Source: Rhizophagus irregularis (lineage: Eukaryota > Glomeromycota > Glomeromycetes > Glomerales > Glomeraceae). Taken from it: a stretch of 64,000 nt of DNA. Position numbers and translations under genes: made by a program. The DNA is taken from the NCBI RefSeq assembly GCF_026210795.1, contig NC_089441.1:620001-684000 (forward strand), given 5' to 3'. The notes below the pieces were generated by a model that did no database searches, had not been told where the DNA came from, and saw only the letters and a program-made list of their open reading frames with translations. Below are positions 12,799 to 23,764 of this stretch, piece after piece (within the stretch, counting starts at the first letter, position 1; each line of letters starts with the position of its first letter).

Positions 12799-15290
12799 TA
12801 GTGTTTCGATCCGTTTCCGGGTTCAACCGGATAAACCCGGATAAATTTTTTTTTTAGGTATCCGGATAATTACGGTTTTTACCCGGATAAATATCCGGAT
12901 AAAAAATAGTAAGATTGACCCGGAATCCGGATAAAAAACAATTTTTTTTTAAAAAATTTAAATCACTTATTAATTTTCATAACATTTCATATATTTTTAA
13001 TACTATGATTCAATTTGGTAAATTCATATTATATAAAGGCTAGATTTTACTTTAAAGATATAATAATATATTTTTTATTATTTTTAATCCCTATAAGAAA
13101 TATGTATACGGAAAGGATACGTTTTGTATACATTTTATGTACGTTTCTATAGATTCCGTGTACAAATTCCGTATATTTAATAAGCAATTCATTTTTGAAC
13201 ATTTTTTAAAAAAACTAATGTATACGGAAAAAATTAATCATACGGAATGTATACGGAATTTTTAAACTTAATATTTTTAGAAAATAATTTTACAAAAATC
13301 TCGTATCATACTAACACGAGATCACGTGATTGTTTATTGTTTTGTTATGATACGTTTTTTGTTTTTATATAAACCCTTACTTTGATGAGTTTGATCTTCC
13401 GATCTTCCTTTCTGTCTTTCCCTTCCTTCTCTTTTCTCTTGTCTTATTTTTGTTATTTTTCTAAATTTTTCTTCTTTTTTCGTCACCCCCCTTTTAAAAA
13501 AAAATTTTTTTTTTCGTACCTCACTTTAAAAATTTTTTTTTCATCACTCTCCTTTAAAAAAAAAATTTTTTTGATTTTATTCTTTTATTCCCACTCTTCT
13601 TTTTTTTAAAAAAAATTTTCTTCTTTCTATTTCTATTTCCTCTTTATAAAAAATTTTTTGTTTTTCTAACTTTGACGTCCTCCCTTTAAAAAAATATTTT
13701 TTTTAACTTTCCTAACTTCGTTACTCTCTTTTTAAGAAAATTTTTTTTTTTAATTTATTCTTTATTCCCCTTTCTTTTTTATTTATATTTATCCCTTTTT
13801 TTATTTCATAGGCCAGCAGATTTTTTTTTGTGAGAAGATTCAGTTTCTTTTTTCTTTTTTGTAGATCAGTTTGGGAGTCCTTTCCTTTTTGTAGGATTGT
13901 TCAGGATTTTTTTCTTTTTTTAGGTCAGTTCAAATTTTCTTTTTTTTTTTTTGTAAGTTGGATTCAGTTTCTTTTCTTTTTGTAGGTTGTTTCAGTTTTG
14001 TTGCTTCAGAGTCTTCTTTTTTTGTAGGTCAGTTTTGGATTTATTTTGTTGTTTTGGTTTCTTTTTCATCAGATGCTTCATAATTCTTTTCATTTATGTA
14101 GGTCAGACATTCTGGAGTTCTCTTTCTTTTTTTGTAGGAATGCTGACCTTTGGTGACTTGGACGATTGCAGATACTATATGAAGGGGGTTTTTGTTTCCA
14201 ATTAAGTTAGACGTTCTTTTTTGTTTTTTTTAGGTTGTTTGACTCCAAATGAACCTGAAATTATAGATAATTTTGGTTGCAATAGGTGGCCTTAATAAAG
14301 AGGGAATTTTCATAATGTATTTGTATTTTGTTTATTTTTTATTTTATATTTAATTTAATAAAGTAAAATTAGATTTATGTAAATATAATTATAGTAAACT
14401 GTAATACAAATAGTAAATTCAGTGACCAAATCGTATAAATTTCGTGATAAAATCAGTGATCAAATCATGTAAATTCCGTATGAATTCCGTGCAAATTCCG
14501 TATCCAAACCATATTTTTAGTGATACGGAATTGTGCATTTTTCCGTATCCTATTATGATACGTTATTTCTAAGGAAAAAAATCGTATAAAAACTTTATAA
14601 AAAACGTATCCAATTTTTTTATAGGGAATTATTCATTAACTACAAGGAAATAATTTTAAATTATATCGCATAATTTGAATATAAAATATTAAATTCGCGG
14701 CATTTATTATTAAATTTATATAGTTCAGCATTTAATTATATAATATAGTTAATATTATACAGTATTTATTTATTTTGGTTATTTAGGACTAGATTAACTG
14801 TAATTTAAATTTAATAAATAAAGGATAAATGCTATAAATTGATTAATAAATTTTTACAAGAATCCCGTGAAATTTAATTGTTATAAATTTAATAAATGCC
14901 ACGAATTTAGTTCAATAAAGCCACAAATTAAAGCCACAGATTTAATCAAATAAATCATGAATTTAATCAAATAAAAGCCACATATTTAAGTAAAAAATAC
15001 ACTAATTTAATTAAATAATGCCACATTTGAATTTAATAATTGCCACGAATTTAATTAAATAAATGTTACATATTAAATTAATTAAATGCCATATATTAAA
15101 TTAAATGAATGCCACGAATTTTATTTAATAAAAATGATCTATAGTAAAAAAAAATTTTGTTAATTTTATCCGGGTTTCGGTTTCTATCTGGATATATCCG
15201 GATTTTTATCCGAGTCGGATAATCCGGATAGAAACCGGATATTTTTTTTAATTTATCCGGATGACGGTTTCTGCCCGGATCGAAACACTA
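12799..15290. mobile_element. Non-autonomous hAT-like element, 2492 bp
   Basis: Terminal inverted repeats TAGTGTTTCGATCCG (start) and CGGATCGAAACACTA (end), flanked by a perfect 8-bp duplication CGCTTAAA (12791-12798 and 15291-15298). The 8-bp duplication and the TAGTGTTTCG-type end suggest the hAT superfamily. Many subterminal repeats of CCGGATAA/TTATCCGG lie at both ends, as in hAT elements, where they bind transposase. No transposase ORF is present. The interior is pyrimidine-rich near the middle and has long A+T tracts with repeated GCCACGAATTTAAT-like phrases (about 14880-15130). It splits the C-terminal codons of gene copy 1. Confidence 0.88.
13380..14235 (+). repeat. T-rich array of splice-acceptor-like units inside the hAT-like element
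   Basis: The first half alternates short C/T-rich phrases with blocks of the form TTTAAAAAAAATTTTTT. The second half (13840-14235) holds about eight irregular units, each a run of C/T ending in TTTTTGTAGG or TTTTTTTAGG, often followed by TCAGTT. Each unit looks like a polypyrimidine tract plus AG. The open frames across it are low-complexity Phe/Ser/Leu and are not called as genes. Confidence 0.6.
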
Positions 15291-15786
15291 CGCTTAAAGC
15301 AATAGTTTGCGCAATTGTGGTACCAAAAGAGCCAATTTTATTATGATACAATATTTCCAAGGATTCGTGTTTTGGTTTATCAGGAGACTTTTTAATAGTT
15401 ACCAAATATGACGTAAAAAAGGTATGCTCCTCTCTTTTCACGTAAAATTCCATTTGTTTAAGAAAATTGATAAAATTTTCACCTTTCACTGACTTTTCAT
15501 TATCTTGAATCATTTGTTGAGCGGGAATTTCGTAATTTTCTAGTACTGTAGTAATGTGCATGCTTCTACGTTTTTATCTTGAACTTTGATGACTAAAGCG
15601 TAGATATTAGAGACATCAAATTTGGGAAGAAGACCCCATTTTCTAACCCCCGAGTCCACGCCCCAATGTATGCTTGTTTCGGAATCGAAATACCGTGCTG
15701 TTATTGTCGTTATAATGTTTGTAAAGGATCATATTCCCTTCCCGAAAGCTATCGCAAAACACATTGATATTATTAATATGATTCAT

Positions 15787-16539
15787 TTTAAAAAATTATT
15801 TAAAGGTAGTTTGGTGATTATTAATTATAGGAGAATTCTTTTTTAAAAAACTTATATTTTAATTTTTATTTTGAATTTTCCAAGAAATTCAATCCTTTTA
15901 TGATTTTTTATTTAAGATTTCTATTTGTTCCGAACTTTTTCTTGGAATTCGATCCAACATTATTATAATTTAGGCGTTCCTCCGAACTTTCTTGGAATTC
16001 GATCCAACATTATAATTTTAGTCGTTGCTTTCTTAAGAATATCAAAATCCTTCATTTTCAATTTATCCTAAATAGGAAAAGAATATTAGATCGAATTCTG
16101 ATTTCAAAAGTTCAAACTATAAAAAAAATATATATATATCGGATCTATTCCGAAGGTAAATATAATGAACCCGTTTTGGTATTAGGCTTGTTTATTTTTA
16201 AGGCATTAAAATCAAAATTTTTTTCATTGTATGGCGTAGTCGGCTGCTGAGCTTACCGTATTTGGTTGGTTTACGGAATTGTATTCCTGGTGTATTGTAC
16301 GTAAAAGAAACTAAACTAAACTATTTTCACATTAATTATTACACAAAAAATCAGTTTTTCTTTTGGTTATTTTTTCCCTACCCGTGTTATAAAATTGTAA
16401 TGATGATGTATGATGTATTACCGCATGAAGATTTGATGATCATCCTAACGTATAATTTTGACGATAGAGTTAAAATACGTACAATTAATTATAATGTTTC
16501 TGAATAATCAAGTGCAGATACATTTATTATCACGTAAAT
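15787..16539. repeat. 5' flank of gene copy 1, shared with copies 2 and 3
   Basis: This flank aligns with 32419-33300 and 62758-63215 in blocks: GGAATTCGATCCAACATTATAA, GTTGCTTTCTTAAGAAT, TATTCCGAAGG, CGTTTTGGTATTAGGC, GCTGAGCTTACCGTATTTGGTTGG. (Blocks are short motifs, not continuous.) It is not coding. The family was therefore copied as a segment larger than the gene, and the flank probably contains the promoter. Confidence 0.75.
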
Positions 16540-19439
16540 AGGACCCCGAAATATACATAAAAGGGTCAGGTCAGAGTTTGCGTATAATGAGTCAAAAAAA
16601 TCATGTAGATCATTCCTTTTATGGATAATCCCAGCCAAAATAATATTTCCTAATTTAGATAATGGCTGAAATTATCGTAATTCCGGCCCTGAAAGAATGC
16701 GTATTTTGGACCACTTCTGGATATTTATTTATTTATTTATTTTATGTGAAGACGGACAGACTATTAACAGGACATATACGTAACCGTGCTATCCTACTTC
16801 TAGCTATCATCCCCCCTAGGACGGACCCGAACTTCTTTAAATCCAACGAACCAGGATGATCCCCTCCCCTACCAGAAAGGAACCAATGAACCGAAAGAAA
16901 GAAAATGATAAAGGGCACTAACAAAATATTAAGAAGTTGTGGCAATCTACACATTATAAATAGCAAAATTCAATTTATTGACAAGCAAAAATCCGTATTT
17001 TTCTTTCAACCACAAGGGTTGCCACCTGTAAATACTGTAAGAGGTGGAATGGTTTACACTGTTTTAAGTTGTGAAAAATCTAACGTAAAAAAAAAACAAG
17101 AATGCTAAAAAGCATGTACATAAAGAAACTATTATATGTATAAGGGTTATATTAAAGTAACTAGTAAGTACTTAAATAGTACGAGTAGAGGAACTGTTTT
17201 CTGAATCCTTTGACACGGATATTATACAAACCTTTTTATCTATATGATAGCTATAATGAGTATCTAAATTGCCATTATCTCTGGCGTTTCGTTTAAGCGG
17301 TCAATCGTCCATGAGAGCACAAGGCTGATATGCCAGACTATAATCACTCCTATAGTATTGCCTGTAAATCATGTTTTCCTCATTGATGACCCAATCATGC
17401 AAGTCCTCTAAGATATCGGTATCTTCCTGTTTTTTCCGTTCAAATTCTTTTAATAATTGTGAATGACGCTTTTCGCGTTTTTTGCGATCGCTGTTTTTAA
17501 TCGGTCCAGTTACAATTGGTAATTCAGGAGGTACTGACGATGAAATTTCAAGTAATTTCTTTTCATATGCATGTTTGTGGTCCGTTACTTGCATTATAAC
17601 ATTGCAAAGATTTCTCCGATATTCGCCTTGATCGGGGGTAGTTTCCCATTGTATTCCAGCATCGATTTTACCTTGATTATATTTTGTCGTTGATATGTGA
17701 TCATCATAAATTTCTTTCATGAGGGCTAACCAGCCAGCGCTGCCAACAGCTAGTGGTTGTAGTTGTTTTGTATGAATTTTTAAACGAGAAGGTTGATTCA
17801 ATCGACCACCTTCGTAAACGGGAAATGGAGGGATCAAAGGAATATAGTGTTCAGGTACATTCTCCCAAATGTTTGTGTTGATTGGGGGTTGAGGATATTG
17901 AGATGATGTGGACGCAACAGAGCTAGCGTTGCAAGGCGGTTCCAAAAAAGCAGGTACAGATACAATCCTTGGTTTGTGAAAAGGGATCGGAAAGGTATAA
18001 TAACCTTTTGACGGTACGACGAATCTTTTCTTGTATCGAAGGTGTTTAATAGGAGTTATAAAACTTTGATTTTCTTGGAATAATAGTTTGTGATGTCGTG
18101 CCACTTGAAGTTTATCATCCGTAAGCGCGTTGTCATCCAACTTGGCGTTATGAAAAGTGTGTCTAACCAGAGCATTAAAACGTGCTTCTTGTCTTTTCTT
18201 GACCTTTGAAGAAGAACTGGGAGTAAATTGAAAATTCCCATAACTTTTGCCATAAATAAAGTCAAATCCTTTTGTAGCGACGACGTTGGTGTTATATGCG
18301 TAGTATGATGTGGTGAAAGAAATTCCCAATCGGTTCGAAAAATTCTGAGAACATTTCTTATTAGTCCATCTATTGTAGAGGCGAGATGCGTGAAAATCTT
18401 TGAATGTTTTACAACGACTATAGTCAGGAATTTTATTGTCCTTCGAGATACAGTATAGAACTAGATTCTTATGGTGTATGATGCAGGCATGACGATGATG
18501 TGACATTGTAAAGGGGACCGGAATGGAGCAAGTCGCAGTAGTATTGGGAAGTAAACCTACTGTGTGAGTATGATTGCATGGGAGGTAAATTCCGAAATAA
18601 AATCTATATTTCTTATACGAAAAATTAAAAAAGGTTTTAGTCATGTGATTGTTTTTGTCTTTTTTATGGGCACGTGATCTTATAAAATCCAAACGCTCCA
18701 ATAGTTTTTTACGAATATATGTAAAAAATTTTTCTTGCAATCTTCGAGGAATAACTTTTTGTGTTGAAAAAAAGTGCGTGAGCTGTTTCGATATTTGAAA
18801 TTTGAAATTAGGGAGTCGGCTTGTGGAATCGTGATTAATCGGGTTAGAGGACATATGATAATCATTTGTGTAAATCTTCAATTGAAGTTGATTGGTGTCT
18901 GGTAAATGATCAACCAGCTCAAAAAAGAAACTTTTTGAGCGCCTAAAATTGTAAATCTTGTTATAACCGGCTCTATGGTTTGGAGTCACGTAGAACTTTT
19001 CGTATTTTGTAGAAAAAATATAAGTTTTGTTAGGCGAAGAGAAAGGCCTAATATCATCAAAGTCGTTATGAAATGAAGGTGTTTCCAATAAAGTGTCATC
19101 AATAGGAGGTACTGTTTGTAAAGTATCATGGTTGAAAATGAAGTCATCAGGACCAGCAGGTGTATAGTCGTATCCGGGTGTAAGAGCAAAGTCGTCAGCT
19201 CTTGGAAAATAAGACATGACCAACCCTTAAATATGGGTATAATGAGAACAATAAAACCTCGTCTTATGCCCGAGGCGCCCTTTAGGGCCTCTTCCCTTTG
19301 GTTGTTTCAAATAGAAACTAAAAAAAATGAACTTGCGCAAAATTACTGCGGGAAATTACCGAAATGAAGAAAAAGGGGAAAGAGTTTTTTTCCTGGACCA
19401 CTTCTGGACCTGACCTCTACATATATATTTCGGGGTCCT
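16540..19439. mobile_element. 2.9-kb TIR element with 8-bp target duplication
   Basis: It starts AGGACCCCGAAATATA and ends in the complement, flanked by ACGTAAAT (16532-16539 and 19440-19447). Within the ends, CAGAAGTGG-type motifs also recur in inverted form. The paralogous segment at about 33291-33330 carries a single uninterrupted ACGTAAAT (33305-33312), so this is a directly visible empty site. One long ORF (17301-19223, minus) fills the interior. The MITE at 776-987 is a deletion derivative of the same family. An 8-bp duplication fits hAT, P or KDZ/Zisupton-type superfamilies, but the terminal sequence does not settle which. Confidence 0.9.
17301..19223 (-). CDS. 640-aa protein of unknown family, candidate transposase or cargo
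   Basis: A single long ORF filling a TIR element. It is basic and rich in His, Tyr, Phe and Lys, with no membrane segment or signal peptide. Visible landmarks: an acidic N-terminus, FFTYIRKKLLERLDFIRSRA (about 170-190), a His-rich middle stretch (CNHTHT, SHHRHACIIHHKN), a Pro-rich segment with EHYIPLIPPFPVYEGGRL (about 465-485), and a charged C-terminal helix (KREKRHSQLLKEFERKK). I do not recognise a DDE triad, zinc-finger BED domain or hAT dimerisation motif. It is the only gene of an element whose short derivative has moved, so transposase is the natural hypothesis, but a passenger gene is equally possible. It is less AT-biased than its surroundings. Confidence 0.7.
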   Translation of the reverse strand: MVMSYFPRADDFALTPGYDYTPAGPDDFIFNHDTLQTVPPIDDTLLETPSFHNDFDDIRPFSSPNKTYIFSTKYEKFYVTPNHRAGYNKIYNFRRSKSFFFELVDHLPDTNQLQLKIYTNDYHMSSNPINHDSTSRLPNFKFQISKQLTHFFSTQKVIPRRLQEKFFTYIRKKLLERLDFIRSRAHKKDKNNHMTKTFFNFSYKKYRFYFGIYLPCNHTHTVGLLPNTTATCSIPVPFTMSHHRHACIIHHKNLVLYCISKDNKIPDYSRCKTFKDFHASRLYNRWTNKKCSQNFSNRLGISFTTSYYAYNTNVVATKGFDFIYGKSYGNFQFTPSSSSKVKKRQEARFNALVRHTFHNAKLDDNALTDDKLQVARHHKLLFQENQSFITPIKHLRYKKRFVVPSKGYYTFPIPFHKPRIVSVPAFLEPPCNASSVASTSSQYPQPPINTNIWENVPEHYIPLIPPFPVYEGGRLNQPSRLKIHTKQLQPLAVGSAGWLALMKEIYDDHISTTKYNQGKIDAGIQWETTPDQGEYRRNLCNVIMQVTDHKHAYEKKLLEISSSVPPELPIVTGPIKNSDRKKREKRHSQLLKEFERKKQEDTDILEDLHDWVINEENMIYRQYYRSDYSLAYQPCALMDD

Positions 19440-19447
19440 ACGTAAAT

Positions 19448-20091
19448 CACGTGAATTTTCCAATCAAACATTTCAATTACCGTATGTTCTAGCAGCCATA
19501 TTTAAATGAGAAGGTCCAGTACTCAGACCAGTAGAGGTTCCAGTTCACTGTCGACATAATATTTTTTCTAATTATACCTTTATAATTATTTAATTGTTAT
19601 TTGTTACTCGGCATAAAGTGCCAAGTAACTGTGATATTTTGAGCGTAGCGCAATTTTACTGATCATATTCTTATTTGCAAATACATGTATTAATATAATA
19701 TTTTTGAAAGAAATTCAACTAAGAGTTTTCTGATATTCTAAAGATAAATATCATTTGGTAAAGTTAAACGCTTCAAGATTATCTTGTTATATTTATTAAA
19801 GTATTTTATTAAACAAATTTTATGTTTATTTGGTGTTAAAGAAAAAAATTATCCACAAATTTATTTTATGCGATTTAAATTATGTTTGTGTTATAAATTA
19901 CAATTAAAACGTCAGTAAATTATTTGAGATGTAGTTCCTTAAGGAATCCATAAATTACCATAGAATCCTCACGGATCTGAAAATTTATGGATTCTTTAAA
20001 AAAAAATGAATTTTCAAAACCCGTGCAAATGATCTACAAATGTTGTGTTACAAAATCTTTATATTTATTTACATATCAAATATACTAACAA
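19448..20091. repeat. Distal part of the segmental repeat around gene copy 1
   Basis: 19448-19931 aligns closely with 33313-33841, including CACGTGAATTT, GCAGCCATATTTAAATGAG, TCGGC(A)(T)AAAGTGCCAAGTAACTG and TTTGAGCGTAGCGCAA. The homology stops abruptly after GAGATGTA in both copies. No ORF. The remaining bases to 20091 are AT-rich and unremarkable. Confidence 0.75.
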
Positions 20092-20289
20092 TCACCCGTT
20101 GTTTCGCACCGGGACCAATGAGTTTGTTCAAATAGAAAAATTTAGTATTATAATGTAATACTAAGTAAATTCAGTAGTTTTTTATTTATAATTAGGAATT
20201 TAATTAGGTCTTTCGGTTCTTTGTAACTACTAAGGTATGTTTTTTGTTTTTTATTTATTACATGTAATTTCCGTTCCCTACTAACTTTA

Positions 20290-20760
20290 TTTCTTCTTTT
20301 AATTTTATGGGTTTGGTTTTTACTTGGTCCCCCTGTTTATCTCATTTTCGTCCCTTCTCCATTTTTTTGGTTTCTTTTTGTCTCTTCATTTCTTTTGTTC
20401 TTTTTATTCTTCCCTTCCTTCATTTTTCCATTGTTTTTTATTTCCTCTTCGTTCCTTTCGTCTTTTTCATTCCTTTACACTACCCTTCGTTCCTTTCATT
20501 TTTATTCCATTCCTACTTCATCTTTTTCGTTCCTTTACACTATCTTTGTTCTTTTCATTTTTTTTCATTCCCGTTTCTTTACACTACCCTTTGTTCCTTT
20601 TATTTTTTATTCTCCTTTGCTCTATTTCGTCCCCTCCATTCTTTTCATTTTTTTTCATTAGTTCCCACTTGATCTTTTTCGTTCCTTTTGTTTCTTTCAC
20701 TCCCCCTTTCCCTTTTACTCTCCCTATTTTTTCATTCACCCTCATTTTTTTGATTAATTT
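20290..20760 (+). repeat. Polypyrimidine tract with diverged tandem units
   Basis: About 470 bp are almost purely C and T on the plus strand. A unit like TTCGTTCCTTTACACTA recurs about four times, with spacing near 60 bp. All three plus frames stay open for long stretches only because stop codons need A or G, so the Phe/Leu/Ser-rich ORFs are not genes. Confidence 0.8.
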
Positions 20761-21289
20761 TTTAGAAGTATTTTCGAAAAAACTTTTAATAATATGAAAA
20801 TACTACAAATATTTTATTAATTAATTATAAATTTTATAATTATTTCTTATTTTATATTAACGTCAATCTTAAACTTATAACCAACTTAGGAATAATATTT
20901 GAATAATTAAATGTATTAGAATCTATTCATTTCATTTATTATTATTCATTTTACTCGATAAATTATTTAATTTAACTAAACCATTTAATTGAAATCTTAT
21001 TCAAAAATCTGGTGGTTATTTAGAGAATTTCGGAATTCGGATATGGATTTGGTTATAATAATAATCTATTATTAAATCAACAATTTCTTCAAAAAGAATT
21101 GATATTTTCACATATTTTATAATTAATTAATTTATTTTTATGAATTTTGAAATCAAACTATTTATCCAGCGTTCAATTTAATTGAAAAAATCTTACTCAT
21201 CTTTCTATCAACGTCGGTCAATTTTTCTATATCTGATATGTTATATTGATTTTTTTTTAAAAAAATAATAATTTTGTAAATATATTTAA

Positions 21290-21790
21290 TATTTTATTTT
21301 ATTTTTTATTTTATAATAATAAAAAAATTGAAAGAAAAAGAAAAAAAAATTTAAAACAAATTTGGGGGGAAGAAAAAGGATAAAGAAAGAAATCAGTTTA
21401 AAAAAAAGGGAAATTTCCGAAAAAAAAGGAACCCAAAAAAAAAAAATAAGTACGAAAAAAAATTCTGAAAAAAAAGGATAATAATAGATAATAATCCAAT
21501 CCAAAAAAAGTGAAAAAAAAATTTTTTTTAAAAAAAATAACAATAATAAAAATACGGTCTAAGAAAACAAATAATATAAAAAAAATTGGTCTTAAAAGAC
21601 CGAAACAATGGGGATTATTTAATAAAAAAAAAAATTTTTTTCAGTTTGGGAAAAAAAATTAATCCTAAACGGGAAAAGAATGAGAAAAACAAATTTTTCG
21701 GGTTGAAAAGAAAAACTAAAGTGAAAGAAAAGGGAGAAAAAATTTGTTCGGTTTGAAAAATTTTAAAAAAAAGGGACTAAAAAAAAATCG
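21290..21790. repeat. Purine-rich low-complexity tract
   Basis: A long A-rich stretch with GGG islands, such as repeated blocks of A runs followed by GGGA or GAAAAA. It lies inside the Helitron-like element. Nothing coding is supported. Confidence 0.6.
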
Positions 21791-22559
21791 GACAAAAAAA
21801 GTTAATCAAAAAAAAAAATCCTATTATGATAACTGAAATTGGATTAGTATGATTGGAATGCACACGGATCGAATAGTTGTTGACCATAAGTATATCAGGC
21901 GGAGGCATGTCACGCCTGTCACGGGTTTTAATTATATGGGTCAATAACTCGGGTTTGACCTGACCCTTTCGGAACACAAGACTTCCTATTGCTTTAGTTG
22001 AATCCTTGTAATCTATGTATGTATGTTTATATTAATGATAAAATTTATTCTTCTGCGTAGTACATACTTTGTACTATACCCATTTTTCACCATTTATGTA
22101 ATGAAAACTCTATGGGGAATGAATATTATAATGTTAATCTTGCCTGACACTTCTCTTTTGGATATCTTAGATTCTTTTATTCTCTTCGCATCAATAATAT
22201 CTATATTAACAAAAAATTCGTGTGTAGCGGAGAGTTTTAGATTATCCTGTATAAATAATTTTGGAATTGCGCGACGTGTGATTCTCCTGCACCTGATCTA
22301 TATAATTATTATGGTTTAAATAATTTGATTGCTTCCGGGTCATGTGTACGTTCCGATGGCCAATTACCATTGCTAATACAGTTCCGTATAATGATATTTT
22401 TTTTTTATTTGCTAATTAACAAAAAAAAATCTTTCAATTTAATTTTTTTTTTTAGTTACACGCACTTCTTTATTAAAATATATATACAATAAAGTATACA
22501 CTATCTATTACTAGTTCCATAATCAGTCGTTAACATTTTTAGGATGATGCGATCGGCCA

Positions 22560-22830
22560 TCAGAACGTTGATTTTAAAATCTTTTTTTTGGTCTCATTTT
22601 TAGACCGGATCACTTTTTTTAATAGTATTTTTTTTTTTTTGGTCTTTTTTAGACTGGATCTTTTTTTTTAATAATAATATTTTTTTCGGTCTTTTTTTTT
22701 CAAATAACGATATTTTTTTCGGCCTTTTTTTCTTAGACCGGATTTTTTTTTTTTAATATTACAGTTTTTTTTAAAACTGATATTTTAATAATTTTTCTTT
22801 CCAATTTTTTTCTAAAAACTGAATTTTATA
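22560..22830 (+). repeat. Imperfect tandem T-run/GGTC...AGACCGGAT repeats
   Basis: Four to five units of about 50 bp, each with a run of T, then GGTCT (or CGGTC), a T-run, and TTAGACCGGAT or TTAGACTGGAT. GGTC and AGACC are self-complementary, so each unit could fold into a small hairpin. It lies near the 3' end of the Helitron-like element. Confidence 0.6.
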
Positions 22831-23157
22831 ATACTTTTCATCCTGGTTTTTTTCTCTGCTCAGATCTAGATCAGTGATCGGATTGATGCTGCGGTCCTAC
22901 GGTAAGCGTGATTTTCTATTTTAATAATTTTTTCTTATTATTTACAATATAATCAAAATAAAATTTTTTTTTTTGTTGAATAAATATGCTTTACATGATT
23001 TTAGTTAGGATAAGTATATTTTTTTACCTAAAAATAAAAAAAAATGTTAATATTATATAAGATTTAATTTATCTATAAAATATAAAACAAAAATTTTATT
23101 GTTATATATTGATTTTAACTCATTTAATCCTGTTGCAGCGCAACAGGCTACAGCTAG

Positions 23158-23764
23158 TATATATCAAAATAATTAATTTCATCCGTTCATTTTCGTAATT
23201 ACAAAGAATTGTAAAGTTTTTAAGTGCAACAAAACATACTATTTACCTGAACAATGTATGGATCCGGTCTAAACTTGTTTAGGATTAGAGTATTGTATTT
23301 TAATTGACTCAAAATATATTGATCAATCATCAATGATTTGATCGAGTAAAATTCACAAAATTCGATTACGTTTAATTGATTGTATATAATCGATCATGTG
23401 ATTAATCTACTGCACTGGTTGTTTGATCAATCACATTTTTTTATCAAAATTTTAAAATTATTAGAATTTTATATTTTTAACAAAAGAAAATTGTTAACTG
23501 TTTCATTTTTTTTTTCTGCATATATATTTTTTTAATAATTAAAAATATTTTATAAAAAATAAATTTATTTATATAGAATATTCATAAATATAAAATCAAA
23601 TAAATCTTCATGTACTATATGATATACTATGTAAAATTGTAAATAAAAAAACTAAGATAAAAATTTATAAAGTATAAATGAAAGAAAAATAAAAATGAAA
23701 CTAACTTCAACATTCAAACTAGTAATTTAAACTATTTGACTCTAATTTTCACATAAAAGATACT
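23158..23764. other. AT-rich non-coding stretch
   Basis: No gene is seen. It holds a cluster of overlapping TTGATCAATCA / TGATCGA-like palindromic phrases at about 23310-23440 and then the 3' flank of kinase 3. Confidence 0.45.

Larger units (their letters stand above)
12768..15786 (-). pseudogene. Copy 1 of the 183-aa family, frameshifted and split by the hAT-like element
   Basis: The body (15299-15786) aligns with the intact genes at 31867-32418 and 62206-62757 from the NINVFCDSF start through EIPAQQMIQD and FINFLKQMEFYV. The last codons lie beyond the inserted element at about 12768-12798. It is broken in two ways. The 2.5-kb insertion interrupts the C-terminus. Near 15540-15550 there is a net +5-nt difference from the other copies, besides further small indels near 15630-15660. 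Only the fragment 15253-15561 stays open. The gene's function is unknown. Confidence 0.85.
20092..23157 (+). mobile_element. Non-autonomous Helitron-like element, about 3.07 kb
   Basis: The 5' end begins with TC (TCACCCGTTG) directly after A. The 3' end is CTAG (23154-23157) directly before T, so the insertion lies between host A and T as is typical for Helitrons. Seven bases before CTAG is a perfect 7-bp hairpin, CTGTTGC-AGC-GCAACAG (23130-23146). No Rep/helicase ORF is present, so it would depend on a helper. There is no terminal inverted repeat or target duplication, as expected. The pairing of these two ends into one element is inferred. The interior is mostly low-complexity pyrimidine- and A-rich sequence. 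Confidence 0.68.

Noticed and set aside
15622-15846. Plus-strand ORF opposite gene copy 1 (and its counterparts at 32209 and 62548)
   Set aside because: The frame is open on the reverse of the 183-aa gene in all three copies, but the minus-strand protein is the longer and better conserved, so I treat this as antisense coincidence.
16742-17108. Short ORFs on both strands at the left end of the 2.9-kb element
   Set aside because: Both strands are open over the same bases without motifs. The 640-aa ORF is the only credible gene.
20307-20797. Overlapping Phe/Ser/Leu-rich open frames on the plus strand
   Set aside because: They arise from a C/T-only tract, which cannot form stop codons. All frames are open and no domain is present.
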